Positions 33,644 through 46,552 of a DNA stretch of 64,000 nt are shown one piece after another. Each line of letters opens with the position of its first letter. The stretch's first letter is position 1. Position numbers and translations under genes: made by a program. The notes beneath the pieces were generated by a model, which worked only from the letters and a program-made list of their open reading frames with translations, was not told where the DNA came from and did no database searches. Source of the DNA: Lagopus muta. Its lineage: Eukaryota > Chordata > Aves > Galliformes > Phasianidae. The stretch covers positions 4,292,001 to 4,356,000 of the forward strand of contig NC_064437.1 in the NCBI RefSeq assembly GCF_023343835.1, written 5' to 3'.

Positions 33644-34985
33644 AGGGGTAAATCTCCTGCTCACATCATCATTCATGTCTTGTTTCCTGGCAGTAGAGAG
33701 GTGCCAGCTCAGGAGACATCACTGTGATGGGTGACACTGTGCTCAGGGCATTGCAAAGCCTCACATCAGGCTATGGTTCCAGGACCTGGGCTGCTCTCCA
33801 GTGGGGGTTTCAGTTTCTGATAGAAAAAACAAACGCTTCGAAAACACAGATGGTGTTCGTGTAACCAAATCCTGCGTCCTCTGTGGAAAAAGTTCAGTGG
33901 GAGATTTCTGACCAGCATCAAACACTCTGCCAGCCATGATAGCTCAGTGATCCCCCAGAAATGAAAGACTAAGGAGTTCCGGGTTCCCCTCCTCCCGTGC
34001 ACCCCCTCTTGGTGGTGCTGGGCAGCCCTGCATTGAGTCCTGGCTCTCCAGGGATCACATTCAAGTGTAGCGCAGTAAAGCCTCATATGATTTCCATATG
34101 TCCCTCTGCCTGAATATTTCGTAACTGATTCACATTGGAAAAAAAAAAAAAAAAAGAAAAAAAAAAAACAACTTATAAACACATTATCCTGACAGGAACA
34201 ATTCTTGAAGTAGCGGGACATACGATGGCAGAGACTTTGAAAGGAGGTTGTTATTATCCAGTAGCATTTTTCACTGGTTGTCTACGAAATTTACGTCAAT
34301 GAGTCACATCCTTTGAAGAGAAAGAGTGAGAAGTGCCCTGCAGGACAGGTGAGCTCCTCCCTGAGCCTCCCCATGGCTATTTAGCTGTGTGCAGCCCTGC
34401 CAGCAAGGCGATTAGCTGAACAAGCCACAAATCCAGATGCCTGGGATGGGAAAGAAAATGATCCAAACTTCAACATATGGGTTTTGCTACAGCTGCGGCC
34501 GCAAGTGCTGACTCCTTTGCTGGAGGATGCAGAGCGGCCAGATGGAAAGAAAACCAGCCCCACTGCCTCTGCCATGACAGCACAGCTCTGGGGTGATGTG
34601 GCTCTTGTGAGATTCTAGGATTGTGCATGGGATGCAAAAGCCCCGGTCACAACCTCCACTCTGACTATTTTATGGCCCCATCTCAAACATAACATGGATT
34701 TCTTCTGGATGTTGCACTCCTGGCTGGATGTATTAATGTGGGTTCATTCAACCCCTCTCGAGGTGTTCTTCCTGAGAAAAACAGTTACCCTTTGCACCTG
34801 ACTTCAAATTGCCTTTCCAAAGCATAATGTTTCAAAGGCAACTACCTGTAATGCCCAGTCTGGAATCATTCCCAGATGGCAGCCCTGGCATTATATTTAA
34901 TATCAGAACAGGGCCACAGCTGAACGACAGAGCCGGCCCCAAACCCCCTATGACCACCCGAGAAGGACAGACAGGTCCCAGGAGC
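33644..34985. other. Unannotated stretch
   Basis: No gene recognised. It has an A-rich tract at 34139-34168 and a consensus donor GACAG|GTGAGC near 34347. No coding frame of plausible size leads into that donor. Confidence 0.5.
34139..34168. repeat. A-rich tract
   Basis: About 30 A with one internal G. Confidence 0.95.
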
Positions 34986-35195
34986 TCACAGAATCACAGG
35001 GGTTGGAAGGGACTTCAAGAGAACATTGAGTCCAACCCCCCTGCTAAAGCAGGTACCCTACAACAGGTTGCACAGGTAGGCATCCAGCCAGGTCTTGAAT
35101 ATTTCCATAGAAGGAGACTTCACCATCTCACTGGGCAACCTGTTCCAGTGCTCTATCATTCTTATTGTATAGAAGTACATCTGTATGTCCTGCAG
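34986..35195 (-). mobile_element. CR1 retrotransposon 3' fragment, distinct subfamily
   Basis: The plus strand reads 'cacagaatcacaggggttgg', 'agtccaacccccctgctaa', 'ggttgcacaggtaggcatcc', 'gggcaacctgttccagtgct'. This arrangement differs from the more common copies here and marks a separate CR1 subfamily. The 5' limit is soft. Confidence 0.92.
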
Positions 35196-36833
35196 ATGTC
35201 TTGGCTTCCCACAAAGAGTGTTGAAGTGAATCCATGAGAAAAGCCGCTCTGTACATCTCTCTATTTGCTTCCCACCTCATGGAAGTGCATCCCTTCCTTT
35301 AAACTAGGAATGAGAAGGATGACTAAAGCTAATGGAACAATAATACTGCATTAACTGCATCTGAGAGTGGCTGGGGAGACGGTGTGTTTTCAGTGTGAAG
35401 GCTTGTTCAGCTTCTTGTGAATTTGTAGTAAATCAGCACTTCATAATAAGAACAAATGTTCCCTTCTCGCTTTAAAATTACTATGGTTAGAAGCTTGTAA
35501 TGTGTAGTTTTCATGCAGGGGTTACATGATGGGAACTTAAATCTGTTGCATTTTCATCTGTAATTTAAAACGTGTCATTTTGATCGATGAATTAGTAAAG
35601 GAACCCAGGATAATTTTGAAACTACGAGCTTAGTCAAGTTGCCTGACCTTGCAAATAACCTTTTCAGTTTCAAGGCCTTTAATAGCTTAACTATTAGCTA
35701 ATCTCCTGGGAAACATTTTTCCCTGGGCAAAACTAGAATGGAAATATAACACCAGTAATAAGGTTTCCATCTTTCTTCTATCTTGATCTTTTTAATTAAT
35801 TGCCACTCAGTAAAAACACAGGCTGGGAGGCAGGGGATACAAACGCTTGCAAGGGGAGGGCAGGAATTAACTACAGACCGTTTCTATCCTTTACCTGCCC
35901 TTCTTGCATAGATTCCTTAGGTGCTGAAATATATTAGCAATCGTTAAGGTCCAATTACTGCTTGAGTGCTTGACACTTTGGGCTGAAAGCTGTGAAATAG
36001 ATCACTTTGTCATGGAGAAAGAAAGCCACTCAGTGCTTAAAAGGAACAAACATTCAAAAGCCCTGAATGCTTTGCAGAGCACCACAACCAGCCCCTGAGA
36101 GCTTTTGTGTTGCAGACCTTTTGGAGCTTGTTCTTACATTTTCTGGATTGCTCCTGGGGAAGGGCAATGGCTTTTCCAAGGGCGAGCAGGAATTGCAAAT
36201 ATTTGGTTTGTCGTAAGCAAAGCAAAAGGTGAAGAGGACCAGATGGAAGTTCACTACCCAGTTGACGCGTGGACTGACATTTAGTCCAAAAAAGGCCTTG
36301 AGTTCCTGCGCATCTTATTTAGTTTACTTTTCCAAAGTTTCTGGTACCATTGTATCTGGCCTTCTAAAACAAGTTCTGTGTTGAATAGGTGGTTTTCCCT
36401 ATCTCCTTACCTAGTAGATGAAGGGCTTCTCGTTTATTGTAGGTGCACCCTTTCTCATGCTATTTGGGGGAAAAAGAAAATTCATTTTCCAGGCTCCATG
36501 GTGACCACTTGCCATTACTATCTGCCAGGCCAGGTTGATCCCCCTCCCAATTGGGCTAGGGCCAGCAGCGTGCCAGGCACCCAGCAGGACCTGGGTTGTG
36601 CTTCTACTGCCACTCATTTCACTCTGTTTCACACTATTAACCTTATTAACTTCTGCTATTCCAGTGATAAGAAACCAGATTCATGGAACTGAAAGGAAAG
36701 GTCCCTTCAAACCACAAACATGAATGTTTCTGTTTTTTGGGGGGGAAAAAGTGCTTTTAGTTATTTATTTATTTGTGAGGGAAGATACAGTGAAACCCTC
36801 ACTTACCCACAAGCATCTTTTGTTGGGATGAAG
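35196..36833. other. Unannotated stretch with AT-rich candidate CNE
   Basis: From about 35390 to 35830 the sequence is AT-rich, non-repetitive and dense in TAAT/ATTA, TCATTT and GATCGAT-type cores, with a CpG in 'gatcgatg'. This texture is typical of vertebrate conserved noncoding elements. No gene is supported. Confidence 0.35.
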
Positions 36834-37005
36834 ATCATCCACCACTCAGCTGAAGGCACAGTTGGCGTAGCAATAATGTGGTTCCTGGATGGAGTCATGG
36901 AGTTTTGGTGTGCAGATCCACGGAGGTCCCCCACAAGCTTATCTGTAGCTCCTATAATTTATTCAGCAGTTCTGTGCTTCAAGCTTTTTGGCTACGTGAG
37001 GGAAG
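36834..37005 (+). other. Exon-like segment on plus strand (172 nt), unknown gene
   Basis: The donor GGAAG|GTAAGC (GT at 37006-37007) is strong. Upstream a frame is open from 36720. A moderate acceptor ('catcttttgttgggatgaag') would start the exon at 36834 in phase 0, giving 57 codons. A stronger acceptor ('cctataatttattcag') would give only 36967-37005, entered and left in phase 1. The peptide is not recognised. Confidence 0.18.
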
Positions 37006-39366
37006 GTAAGCCCTATCTCTGCACTAGCATCTGCTCTGGCACCATCCGTCTGCACTATTGATCTCCAAACATCTCCTTCTCCGTTGAGAATGTGCAGATC
37101 CAAGCTGTGTGTGATTGACTGCATGCAGAGTCCTGCTCTGCAGGCTCTGTTTTGAGTGAAAATGAGCTTCGTCCTTGCTCGGTGACTGGTGCTGCTTGGT
37201 GACCTTTGAACCAGCACTTAAGCCCCCGGAGAACAGAAATTAGACCTCAGTCTGGAAGGACCTCTGCTCCAACAGATGACCTGTTATTTTATCTTGAACA
37301 ACGGCAGCCGGAGGAGCGTTGGCACATGGCTTTTAGAGCTAATCACTCACTGCTTTGAGGAGAGCAGGAATTTCATTCCCTCCCCCATCAGCAACCTGGG
37401 GCTTTATTGCATGTCTGGATCCTTTCAGGCTGATCCTTCCTTAACGTGTTCTATTTATTTCCCTTGGGCCCACACTTGTGACACAATGACTGGACCTCTC
37501 TAGCACAGGAGGTGGAAGCTGTTCACCAGAGCTCATTGAACCTAATCCCTTCCCTATCGCAAATCCTTGTTGCTCCTCTCCCAGAGCCCACCTGCAGTGT
37601 GTTTCATCCTTCTGGGATCTCCACACCGAGCCTGAAGTCTCCCACGTCCAAATATAGTCTTCTTGACTCTTCCACAACCATCGTCCATCCTTTCAGATGT
37701 ACAGAAGGCAATCCAAGGAAGAGGTGAAAAGGGAAAGGTCCCCAGCCCCCTTTCTTTCCCGTCAAGCATACCAGCAAAGCTGGGATCTATGACCAAAGTA
37801 AACAAGGAATCTCAATTTGGGCTGGTGAGTCAGATCCTGAATTGGCTCCTCCGAGCGGGTGCTGATGGCTGGCTTGCTCCAGACCTTCTGACACTACCAT
37901 GGGATCAAAGCTTGGAAGCTCCCTGAAGTCAGGATAAGACTCCAGATCTCCAAGCAGATCTTGGCATGGCCTTCTGGTCTGTTGGCTGCAATAACAGATG
38001 CAGTTACTGCAGGAGATGTGCAATATCTCAGGAAACAGAAGAAATGAACCTGTCTTATTTGTCCAGAGAATCTCTAAGTGTAAGTCTAAGTATATTCTCA
38101 GTATGTCAGCTGTTACCTCCTCCTCACACCAACAACCTTTATGGCAAACCTACGTTTCAGGTCTCCATGGGTTTATCCCAGACCATTTGCACCACATATG
38201 AGTACCTGGTCCAAACACTGGATGCACACATGGCTTTCTTGGAGGTCTGTGAGCTAATGGCACTGTACCTGTCCTCCCAGCAAGCCACTCTGCAACCCAC
38301 AGAAAAGCCATTTAGCAAAAAGACCGGACTGAAAAGCTCCTGTCTGGTTTGGGACATTGCAATTGCAGAAGAGAATTCATGGCATCTTGCAGAGGACTGC
38401 ACTCAAAGTAAATAATATTATTTTAGAAAACAAAATTCATTTTGCAGCCCGAGACCAACTGCAACAGGATACGAAGCAGGGGAAAAAAAAGTAAAAATGC
38501 CTTGCCCCTAGGGCTATTTATTATTTATGCACCACTGTGCCTAGATAAACTGCCCCTTGAAAGAGTAGGACGAAAATAATTCTGCAATGTGGAAACAAAC
38601 TACCTATTTAAAGTGATTTTATGCCTGAATGGCCTCATTATAAAAACAGTCTGTGTGCAATAACTTTTTACCTTTTTCTACATTATCCAATGAACTGCTT
38701 TTTGTCACTCTCACCAGTTCAGCGCTTTCATGCAACCACCTTGGTGGAAAGCCTCCGTGGTTTCCTTAGAAACGTCTTCCTTCCTGGATGTTGACCGATG
38801 GTGGTGGAGGCAGCAAAAGCCCTGGAGAGGCCCTGTTCAAACAGGAAAGAGCAGACAGTTTAATGACCAGCTTTGCAGCTCTATTCGTCCATGGTTTACA
38901 GTAGTTGGGAGCTATAAAAAGTCATAACGAATGTTTCTTTATTTTATGGCCAGCTTGGTGTTGGTGTTTTCGACAAACTATGGTGGGATGCAAGCCAAAC
39001 CTGGAGCTCATGGGCTATTGTTGGACAGCAATGGGGAAGATGGTTGGCTTGCAAAATGTTGGTGCTTGGGAGATGGCTTCTGTGCCCAAACAGACTTTGA
39101 CATTTGAAAAAGAGACATTCTCATGAACTTACAGGTATATTCATAAGTCAGGCACAAGGAAGGTACTATGAGAGGCTATAAATAATGTCACCTTTCAAGT
39201 GTTGCTGTACTTATACATGAATGCTCTGCAATGTCCATGCTGGAAAAAAGGCTAGAGTCCAACAGAGCAGGAGACAGTTGGGGCAAATGCTTCTTAGGGC
39301 AGCATGTTACAGCATCAGGCTTATCTGCATCTTCGCTTGTGGCCAAACACTTGTTTCCAGCTCAGG
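37006..39366. other. Unannotated stretch
   Basis: No gene supported. A 149-codon ATG frame at 37966-38415 has no recognisable domain and is within chance length. An AT-rich unique block at about 38500-38700 may be regulatory. Confidence 0.45.
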
Positions 39367-39520
39367 CATAGAACCATAGAATCATTAAGGTTGGAAAAAG
39401 CCACAGAGATCATCAAGTCCAACCACAGCCCATCCCCTCCATGCCCACACAGCCAGATCCTTCAGTGCCACATCTACCATTTCTTGAAAACCTCCAAGGG
39501 ACACTGACTCCACCACCTGC
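39367..39520 (-). mobile_element. CR1 retrotransposon 3' fragment
   Basis: The plus strand reads 'atagaaccatagaatcatt', 'aaggttggaaaaagcc', 'catcaagtccaaccacagcc', 'cttcagtgccacatctacc', 'actgactccaccacctgc', a CR1 in reverse. About 150 bp. Confidence 0.95.
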
Positions 39521-39741
39521 ACTGATTGCTGCCATTGGCATTAATGGAGATGATACTAGCAAAGTTGGAGGAGGCTTTTGGGTGAACCTTATGTGCAAGG
39601 ACACGGTGAGAACTTTCTTCTTTGTACCTCCTACAAAATCTGCCCATCTAAGACATCAATGAGAGCAGCCTGGTCTGGGATCCACCTGTGAGCCCATTTT
39701 GTGTGCCCTCACAGATGCACTGAGGTTGGAAAGTTACTTAT

Positions 39742-39772
39742 GTTTTCCCAACCTTAAGATTCTATGATTCTA
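39742..39772 (+). mobile_element. CR1 3' tail remnant
   Basis: 'ttttcccaaccttaag' followed by 'attctatgattcta' is a CR1 3' end of only about 30 bp. It lies inverted to the copy at 39367-39520. Confidence 0.75.
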
Positions 39773-40869
39773 CATCTTAGTGCACTTGCTCTGCTGCTCA
39801 ATCCATAGAGAAATTTTTGTTGCAAGGGCTGGGCATAAGCAGGGAGGAGCAACATAAAGAGGTACAAAAGGAAGAACTGTAATCAACAACAAAAATAAAT
39901 TATTCAGATGCATTTCTCTTGATATTTTTATGGAAAGCAGGTTTCTCAAGCCAAACAGGAAGGAAAACAAACAATCAGCCATAGACAGCTAATTCACAGG
40001 CTTTTAGAAGTCAGTTTATCAACCAGGGATCCAGGGACAGGAACTGATGAAGCACAAATCTCCAGGGAAAGAGCTGAGGTTTCCAAAAAACACAAATACA
40101 TAAAAGCCTAAGATGTGCATTTATAAATAAACCCAGGAAAGAGCAGACACCTGATTCCCAGGCTGAGAGTTAGGAGCTGGTGCCCACAATCTTAAGGGCA
40201 AAAACACCACGTGTAGGTTAAATCAGAAAATGTAAGGCTCTGGAGGGATGCTGAGTTCTGCTTGGCGATGACCTGCTGTGGGCTGAGCTGTTCCATTCAC
40301 TTCCAAACATTTCCCAGCCTTCAGATAGTTTATGTTTTCAGTGACATGGTAATGGATAGGGTTTTATACCTACAGGCAAGAGTTAAACGGCCTCTTGGTG
40401 ATGTGTAAATTAGAGAGTAGACAGTTGCTCCAGAGAGAAATGGCAAACAAATATTTATTAGTTGTTCCAAAGAACCGCAGCCATAAAACTCTGCCTTTCG
40501 ACTGCAGAAGTGTTTGTGTTTTTACTGAAACCAATGCTAAAGGTGATGGTTTTATTCCTGACTGAGGTAACATCTGTAACTCCGTGATTTACTGCCTTCA
40601 GGTAATAAGAAAAAAAAGCAAAATACACAGAATGTGTTTTATTTTACAGTGCTCTTGGAGCACGCTAGGAAGATGCCAGGAAGGAATTTAAATACCACTT
40701 TATTTGAGCAAAATTACTGTTGATTTCACTAGAATGTCTGATTTGGGGATTGCTGTGATCCTATCAGAGCAATCACTGGCATCCTGGGCAAAGAGCTTGG
40801 GCTGAGTGACGATGTAGTGGGGTAGAAGTTGTAACCATGATGATATCAGGGACAGCATGAGCATTGGAG
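39773..40869. other. Unannotated stretch
   Basis: I see nothing assignable in these 1.1 kb beyond short A-rich patches. Confidence 0.5.
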
Positions 40870-41032
40870 TGCGTTACAGGGGTTAATACCAGATCCAATC
40901 CTGTTTAACAACTCCATTAACAGCCTGAGGTAATGGGCACAAACTGAATAAATGGGAAATGCCATTTATAGGAAAAAAACATAGCTTTTCAAAAGGGAGG
41001 GAAGTTGAACACTTGTCCAGGTCTCCATCCTG
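40870..41032 (+). mobile_element. Internally deleted old CR1 fragment
   Basis: The left part ('gttacaggggttaatacc', 'gatccaatcctgtttaaca', 'aactccattaacagcctga') matches the CR1 reverse-transcriptase coding region. The right part ('gcacaaactgaataaatgg', 'gaagttgaacacttgtcc', 'ggtctccatcctgc') matches the region before the 3' end. The intervening coding stretch is missing, so this is an old, internally deleted copy. It was identified by eye from diverged blocks. Confidence 0.5.
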
Positions 41033-44000
41033 CATCTACCTATAAGCTATCTAAGTCGTCATCTAAACTAAAACAAAACCTGGTTAGGCACTTAATTGCC
41101 AAGCATGGTATTCAGAAGTACAGAGAGGTAATTCAGAAATAAGACTTCAGCCTCAGCAGGGACTGCAAGTAAGGTAAAGCATTGTCCAACAGGAGGGAAG
41201 TCATCAGAATTTAAGGATGCAGCTAAATTAGTGCAGTCTCATAATGGATGACTTAAACATCTACATGCATAGCACGCATACACTTCAAAAATTACAGAGA
41301 TCTCTAAAAAGGCCCATGCTGGATAATTGAGCCAGTTGGTATTAGGTGGATAATTCAATATGAAATTTTTTCTTGAATTTTAAAATGACATTGGAACATT
41401 CTGTGACTGGGTTGAGGCTAGCTTACACAAGTTGTGTCTAAACCCACACAGAGATGGGAGCTTAGACAGAAAGGCACCAGACACCGATGAAGGATAAGGA
41501 AATGATGGAAGCTGTCATTCAGCAAGGAACCTGGGCATGTGCCAGAGCTGAAACTACAGCATTTACTTCAGCTTACCTGCAATGTGTGCTTGAATGAACG
41601 AATGGCCTGAGCATATACAAGGAGGGATATAGAATAGGTACAGAGTGTGCTGTTTTCTTGTTCCCACTCAGGAATAACAGCAACTGCTCTTGATCTACAG
41701 TTTAGTATGAATTTACAGAAGATCATGCCATGTACACTTCAGCCCAGCCTTTGAAATAACGTATGTTTCAGTGACCCCAGCATCCTGAGTCAGCTTAGTT
41801 AAGGAAATTTGCACTGAGAGGTCATAAAAGAGGCCAGGCACTCTACAGCTCTGCAGAGACACATCAGTGCCTGGAGACAGGCATCCTTCAGGCTCCAGTT
41901 TCAAACCATTTCTCTCATCTCCAAAGACAGAACCCTCCAAAACGGGTGCTCCATAAAACAGCCTCCAAATGTTTGGCTTGAGGATTGAAACAAAACCGGG
42001 GACGATATTCTGGTGATATCAAAACACAAAAGAAAGTTCAGTGACGATTACGCTCTGCAAGAACTGCCCTGGTTTCCTGGGAAGATGGGTTCAAGCTTTA
42101 GGTGAGAAAAACATGTGGCCATAGTTCATTTAGAGTGAGCAACACTCATGTTTTTCTGTATGCACATGTGGATAGCAGCTAAGGTATTTCACCACTCTGT
42201 TCTTGCTAATTTACCTTCCAGCTGAGACTGTGACCAAAAAATGCCACCCCCAAGGGAAAACCATTTTTTTTTTTCTGGGAAGACATGAATTAGCACAAAT
42301 TAAAACGCTATTTGCATAATTCACCCGAAATTCCAGCTGAAATGCTTTTGCAATCTTAATGGCACCATTTGTTCCTCGTTTGGTTGCGCAAGGCTCCTGA
42401 ATCAAGTTAAGGAGGAAAAGTATGACTTCTCCATGAGCCACCAAAGGTTGGGAGGTTGCTCACAAGAGCTCTGGGTTGTGTCACCATGCAGCTGGTCCCA
42501 GCTGCATCTCTGGGCAACACATTCCCTGTTCTCCTTTAGGACACGTGAGCATGAACTTGAAAAAGACCTGTGCGTCACTCAAGTGCCTTGGAGAAAGAAT
42601 TTACAAAATGAAGAGAAAAGGAGGGGGAGGAAGAAAAAGAACTGCAGGATGAATGTAGATGAGCTGTTATTAATAATGAAAACTGTGTTATTGACTCCTC
42701 CAAATTAGTCTTGATTTGGCTGGGTAGGAGGGGAAAGCTGTGAAGATAACTGTAGTAGATTAAAGGGACTCACTGTAGTCTGCACAGCGAGCTGTGACAT
42801 GGAAGATAAATCCCTATGGATTCTCTGCACGTTTACACTACTTCCAGATAAAATAACCGGACTGCCATCACGGAGTGACTCCCCTTTTTGGGAGTGCCAA
42901 ATCTGGAGCTGAGCAACTCAATTTGTTCCCTGACAGTCCGACCAGCTTCACATGGCCCCTAATCCCCCAGACTACTTTCCTCTGCGAAGACTACCACTTC
43001 ATTAGTACAGAAGGTGAATTTTATAGCAGCACCAAGGTTCACTCTCATATGTTATCTTTGCCTGGAGAATAGGACTTTTGACATAAACCTGGAAGGTAGT
43101 TCAAAGCCTTACAGCATAAACACACATCCATTTTTTGTACTTTAGGAATAGGTAATGTAAGAGTTGAAAGGTGAAGGTTATGGCAGTTCGTGTTTATTTC
43201 ACCAAGAGCCAAGAGATGGGAAACATCTGGCACTTACACACCATGCAAGTCTTAAAAACAAAGAGACCTAGACTTTAGTCCGGCTGAGCAAGCACTGGGA
43301 TAAAAGCTAATGACAGGCTGCTTATTTAAAGGGATCATAATACAGAACAGCCATGTAGGGAACCAAGGAGGATTGGGGAGAGGGAAAATGAGGGTAGAAT
43401 TTAGCTTTGTATTTTCAACTTAAGGGTCAAAGCCTGATTTCAGTTACATCCCAGTGTCAATCCTCTCCTCCAGGCCTTACACAGCATCTAGGGCCCTCCA
43501 GATTCCACCCTTCCCCGGTATCCAACACAGCCAAATATCCAAAGCAGAAATGTTACTGATGTATTTCACGTCTGATGAGGCAGAAAGCCTTGGGTCCAGA
43601 GGCTTTCCTGCAGGTGAAAGGAGAGATTTGAGCACAGAAGAAGCAACTCAGAGGGATGAGCTATCATGTTAATGTGAAAATCTCATTGGTGTTGTTTGGG
43701 AATGATGGAAGAGCTCAAGAACATTGTGTTGGCCTCCCTGGAGCAGATATTTACCTGCTTTGTGTCTTCTTGAAAAGACTTGGCAAAAAAACAAAGCTTT
43801 CTTTTGTAGAGTGGGGCTCCCTGCTTTACAAAAGTCCCAGGTGGAACATTATTTATTGTGGCTGCTCCTTTCCAGTAGATATCCCTAATGATCTCTTGTA
43901 TTTTTTTTTTACCGAATACCAAAGCTAAAATGATCTTTTCTGCAGAGGTTTACCCACAAACTGAAGAGATGTGACTTCCAACACTGGCCCCTCTGGCCCT

Positions 44001-44688
44001 GGATGGGCTGTGGATCACCTCTGCACACATCCCAGTAGTTAGACCAAGGAGTCAAGTCCCACCACAGCAAAATCCATGCAGGAGGGGAAAAGAGTATGAT
44101 TTGTTCATGAGGTGTTACCTCGTGTTCTTTCTTGGCCAAGAATACAGATATGACAGCCATCCTACTTCATTCACACTCTCCTTCCCAATGCTCTCATAGC
44201 CATATAAGAGCCTTGGAGCCAAGGAGAGCTCCATTTATTGGCAAGGTAAGATTCCAGTCCCAGCCCCACAGCAACACTGGGAATTGATATTTAACATGTC
44301 TCCAGAGTAACGAGGAAATGTGACCTCCTCCTTTCTAGGCTTTTACAGCTAAGCAGTGAAAACTGAGCCTTCTCAACTTCATAGCACACAAGCATAGAGT
44401 CCTCTGTAACATTCTCCTTTTTCAAGATAAAAGACCTGTCACAAGGCATGCAATGAAGCAGCAAAAAAACCTCTTGATCCCATAACAAGTGATAAGGAAA
44501 TGATAGTTACTTCCCTAGAAAGACTCAAATTTTCCAAGGGCATCTACATGACTGGAGCTCAAATGCTAATTCTAATTAAGGCTGTGGTTTGCACCCAACT
44601 GTAAGATAGGTGGCATGTGGCAGATGGGCATCATGCTGCTGGAACATAGACAAGCTCTAATTAATGGTTTGCATTCGTCACAAGAAAA

Positions 44689-44716
44689 GTAAAATAAAAT
44701 AAATAACAATAATAAA
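44689..44716. repeat. A/T-rich simple repeat
   Basis: Imperfect TAAAA, TAAA and AATAA units. Confidence 0.8.
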
Positions 44717-45618
44717 ACACCCATGTAACAGGAGCCTTTTTTCAACAGCTCAGTATTATCCTAGCATGGTGTTGGAACAGCTATCTTCTGCCTTTGCACA
44801 GCAGGGGAGCAGCAAGCACAGAAGTATAAAGCTGGTATAAATTCCATATCATGTCCCTTGGCTAATTTGACAAAACACAATCATGTGTCCATGCCTGATC
44901 CACATTAGATTTATAGTCCTGGGCAAGCTGGTAGTGCACAGATCTGGAATTAATAACCCCGGAACCACAGGCTAAATCTATTAGCTGGAAACAGTTATGT
45001 GATTCTTAATCCTATTTAGTGTCAGAGCAGATGACTGCAAACAAGAATGAGCAGAAATTGCATGTTTTTGCCCGGCTATGCTTGCCCTGGATCTGAGATT
45101 CTGGAGCATTAAAGGTTCTCCAGACACTAATGTTAAAACTGATGTTTTGGGGTCAGTTCACCAGAATTGAACCTAGGTGTGCAACAGCCCAAACCATGAT
45201 GTGTCCTGTGGAAAATAGACTCTTTTTACTTGAAAGGTGCATATATTGCATGCAAAAAATATAATCTACATCTGTGAATCCACCATTAGAGCTGGGTAAA
45301 AGCACATATGTTCAATGTTGTTTGAAAGTGTGGTACAGATTGTGAACAGTATTCCCAGAAAACTTAATGAAAGACTTGTACCGAAAGAGTCTACCATAAA
45401 AACTCAGATCCTTTCCTTAAAGTGATTTACCTATGCTAAATATCTGAAAATCATAATCATGCTGTTTTCCTGGCAATTAGATATTTTTATATACTACATT
45501 TCCTTATTAATAATAAAACCTTTTTAAAAAAAATATTTTAAAGAGCCATCCCCTTACAAACACATTATTAAATTACAGTTTATAGCTCTCACAGTGGGGT
45601 AAATTATGGCTCTTTTAT

Positions 45619-45656
45619 TAAAAACAAAAAAAACAAAAAACCCCAAAAAACCCCAA
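45619..45656. repeat. A-rich repeat with CCCC interruptions
   Basis: A runs interrupted by C, ending in two 'aaaaaacccc'-type units. Confidence 0.85.
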
Positions 45657-45864
45657 CTTTGAAGACTGAAGTTTTACCAACATGTTGCTCACTGCCATTT
45701 GTTGGCCAGGCCCATGAATGATGCAAAGATGCAGGTTGCATCTCACACTGAGTTCCTCTGCGCGCCAAGAGGGGATTTGTGTTTGGTTTTCCAAGCACAG
45801 GGTTACCACAGACACATATCCAAGCTCAACTCCACACTTTTGGCTTCTAACACCACCCCCAGGC

Positions 45865-46010
45865 AGGTGGGGGTGTCACCATCCCTGGAGGAGCTCATGA
45901 GAAAGGTGGATGTACACAGAGGGACATGGTCTAGAGTGGGCATGGGTTGATAGTTGGACTGGATGATCTCACTGATCTTTCCAACCTTAATGATTCTATG
46001 ATTCTGTGAT
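45865..46010 (+). mobile_element. CR1 retrotransposon 3' fragment
   Basis: Contains 'gtgtcaccatccctggagg', 'gagggacatggtctag', 'gttggactggatgatctc' and 'ccaaccttaatgattctatg' plus 'attctgtg'. About 146 bp. Confidence 0.95.
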
Positions 46011-46369
46011 CACTGCTGCAGTTGTATCTTCTCCATTAGCTTCTCAGAAGTCTACAGATAGGGAAGATGCATGCCTCAGAGTTCTAAATTTTAAAGAAAA
46101 CTATATTAGATCACACTAGCTATTAACAAAAAATAGATTATTAATATCTACATTAGTGTTCATTCAATAATTTTTCAAACATCTAGTAAGTTAGAAACTT
46201 ATAGCCAGTTATTGCTGGCCCACTAGCAGCTCCCCAGCTCGAAGCACTTGCACGTGCTTACCAAACTGTAAACCTTAATGACTATACCAGGCTGCAAAAA
46301 GATGCAGTAAAAATGTGATCTCGTGTCACTAGCCTTTCCATACCAAAGGCAAATGTGCCTTTATTAGTG
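46011..46369. other. Spacer between two CR1 copies
   Basis: AT-rich unique sequence. Nothing assignable is seen. Confidence 0.5.
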
Positions 46370-46552
46370 GTGAGGCCCTGGCACTACTGCCCAGACAAGT
46401 GTGGCTGCTTTGCTCCATCCAAGGAGGTATCCAAGGCCATGGATGGGGCCCAGGGCCGCTTGAGCTGGTGTGGGGCAGCCAGCCAATGGCATGGGGTTGG
46501 AACTGGATGGGTTTTAAGGTCCCATCCAACCCAAGCTCTTCTGCAATTCTAT
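46370..46552 (+). mobile_element. CR1 retrotransposon 3' fragment, different subfamily
   Basis: Reads 'tgaggccctggcactactgc', 'tccaaggccatggatgggg', 'ggggttggaactggatggg', 'aaggtcccatccaaccc', then 'attctatg'. It belongs to a different subfamily from its neighbour at 45865-46010, so this is a separate insertion and not a duplication. Confidence 0.85.

Larger units (their letters stand above)
41033..45864. other. Long stretch without young repeats
   Basis: No gene recognised in about 4.8 kb. Near 43430-43462 'agcctgatttcagttacatc' resembles old amniote repeat debris. A TAAAA/AATA simple repeat lies at 44689-44716, and an A-rich AAAAC/CCCCAAAA tract at 45619-45656. Confidence 0.45.

Noticed and set aside
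33766-34221. 151-codon minus frame with a polyphenylalanine run
   Set aside because: The Phe run is the A-rich tract at 34139-34168 read backwards.
37966-38415. 149-codon ATG frame
   Set aside because: It is a true ATG frame but has no recognisable domain or clear promoter, and a few frames of this size are expected by chance.
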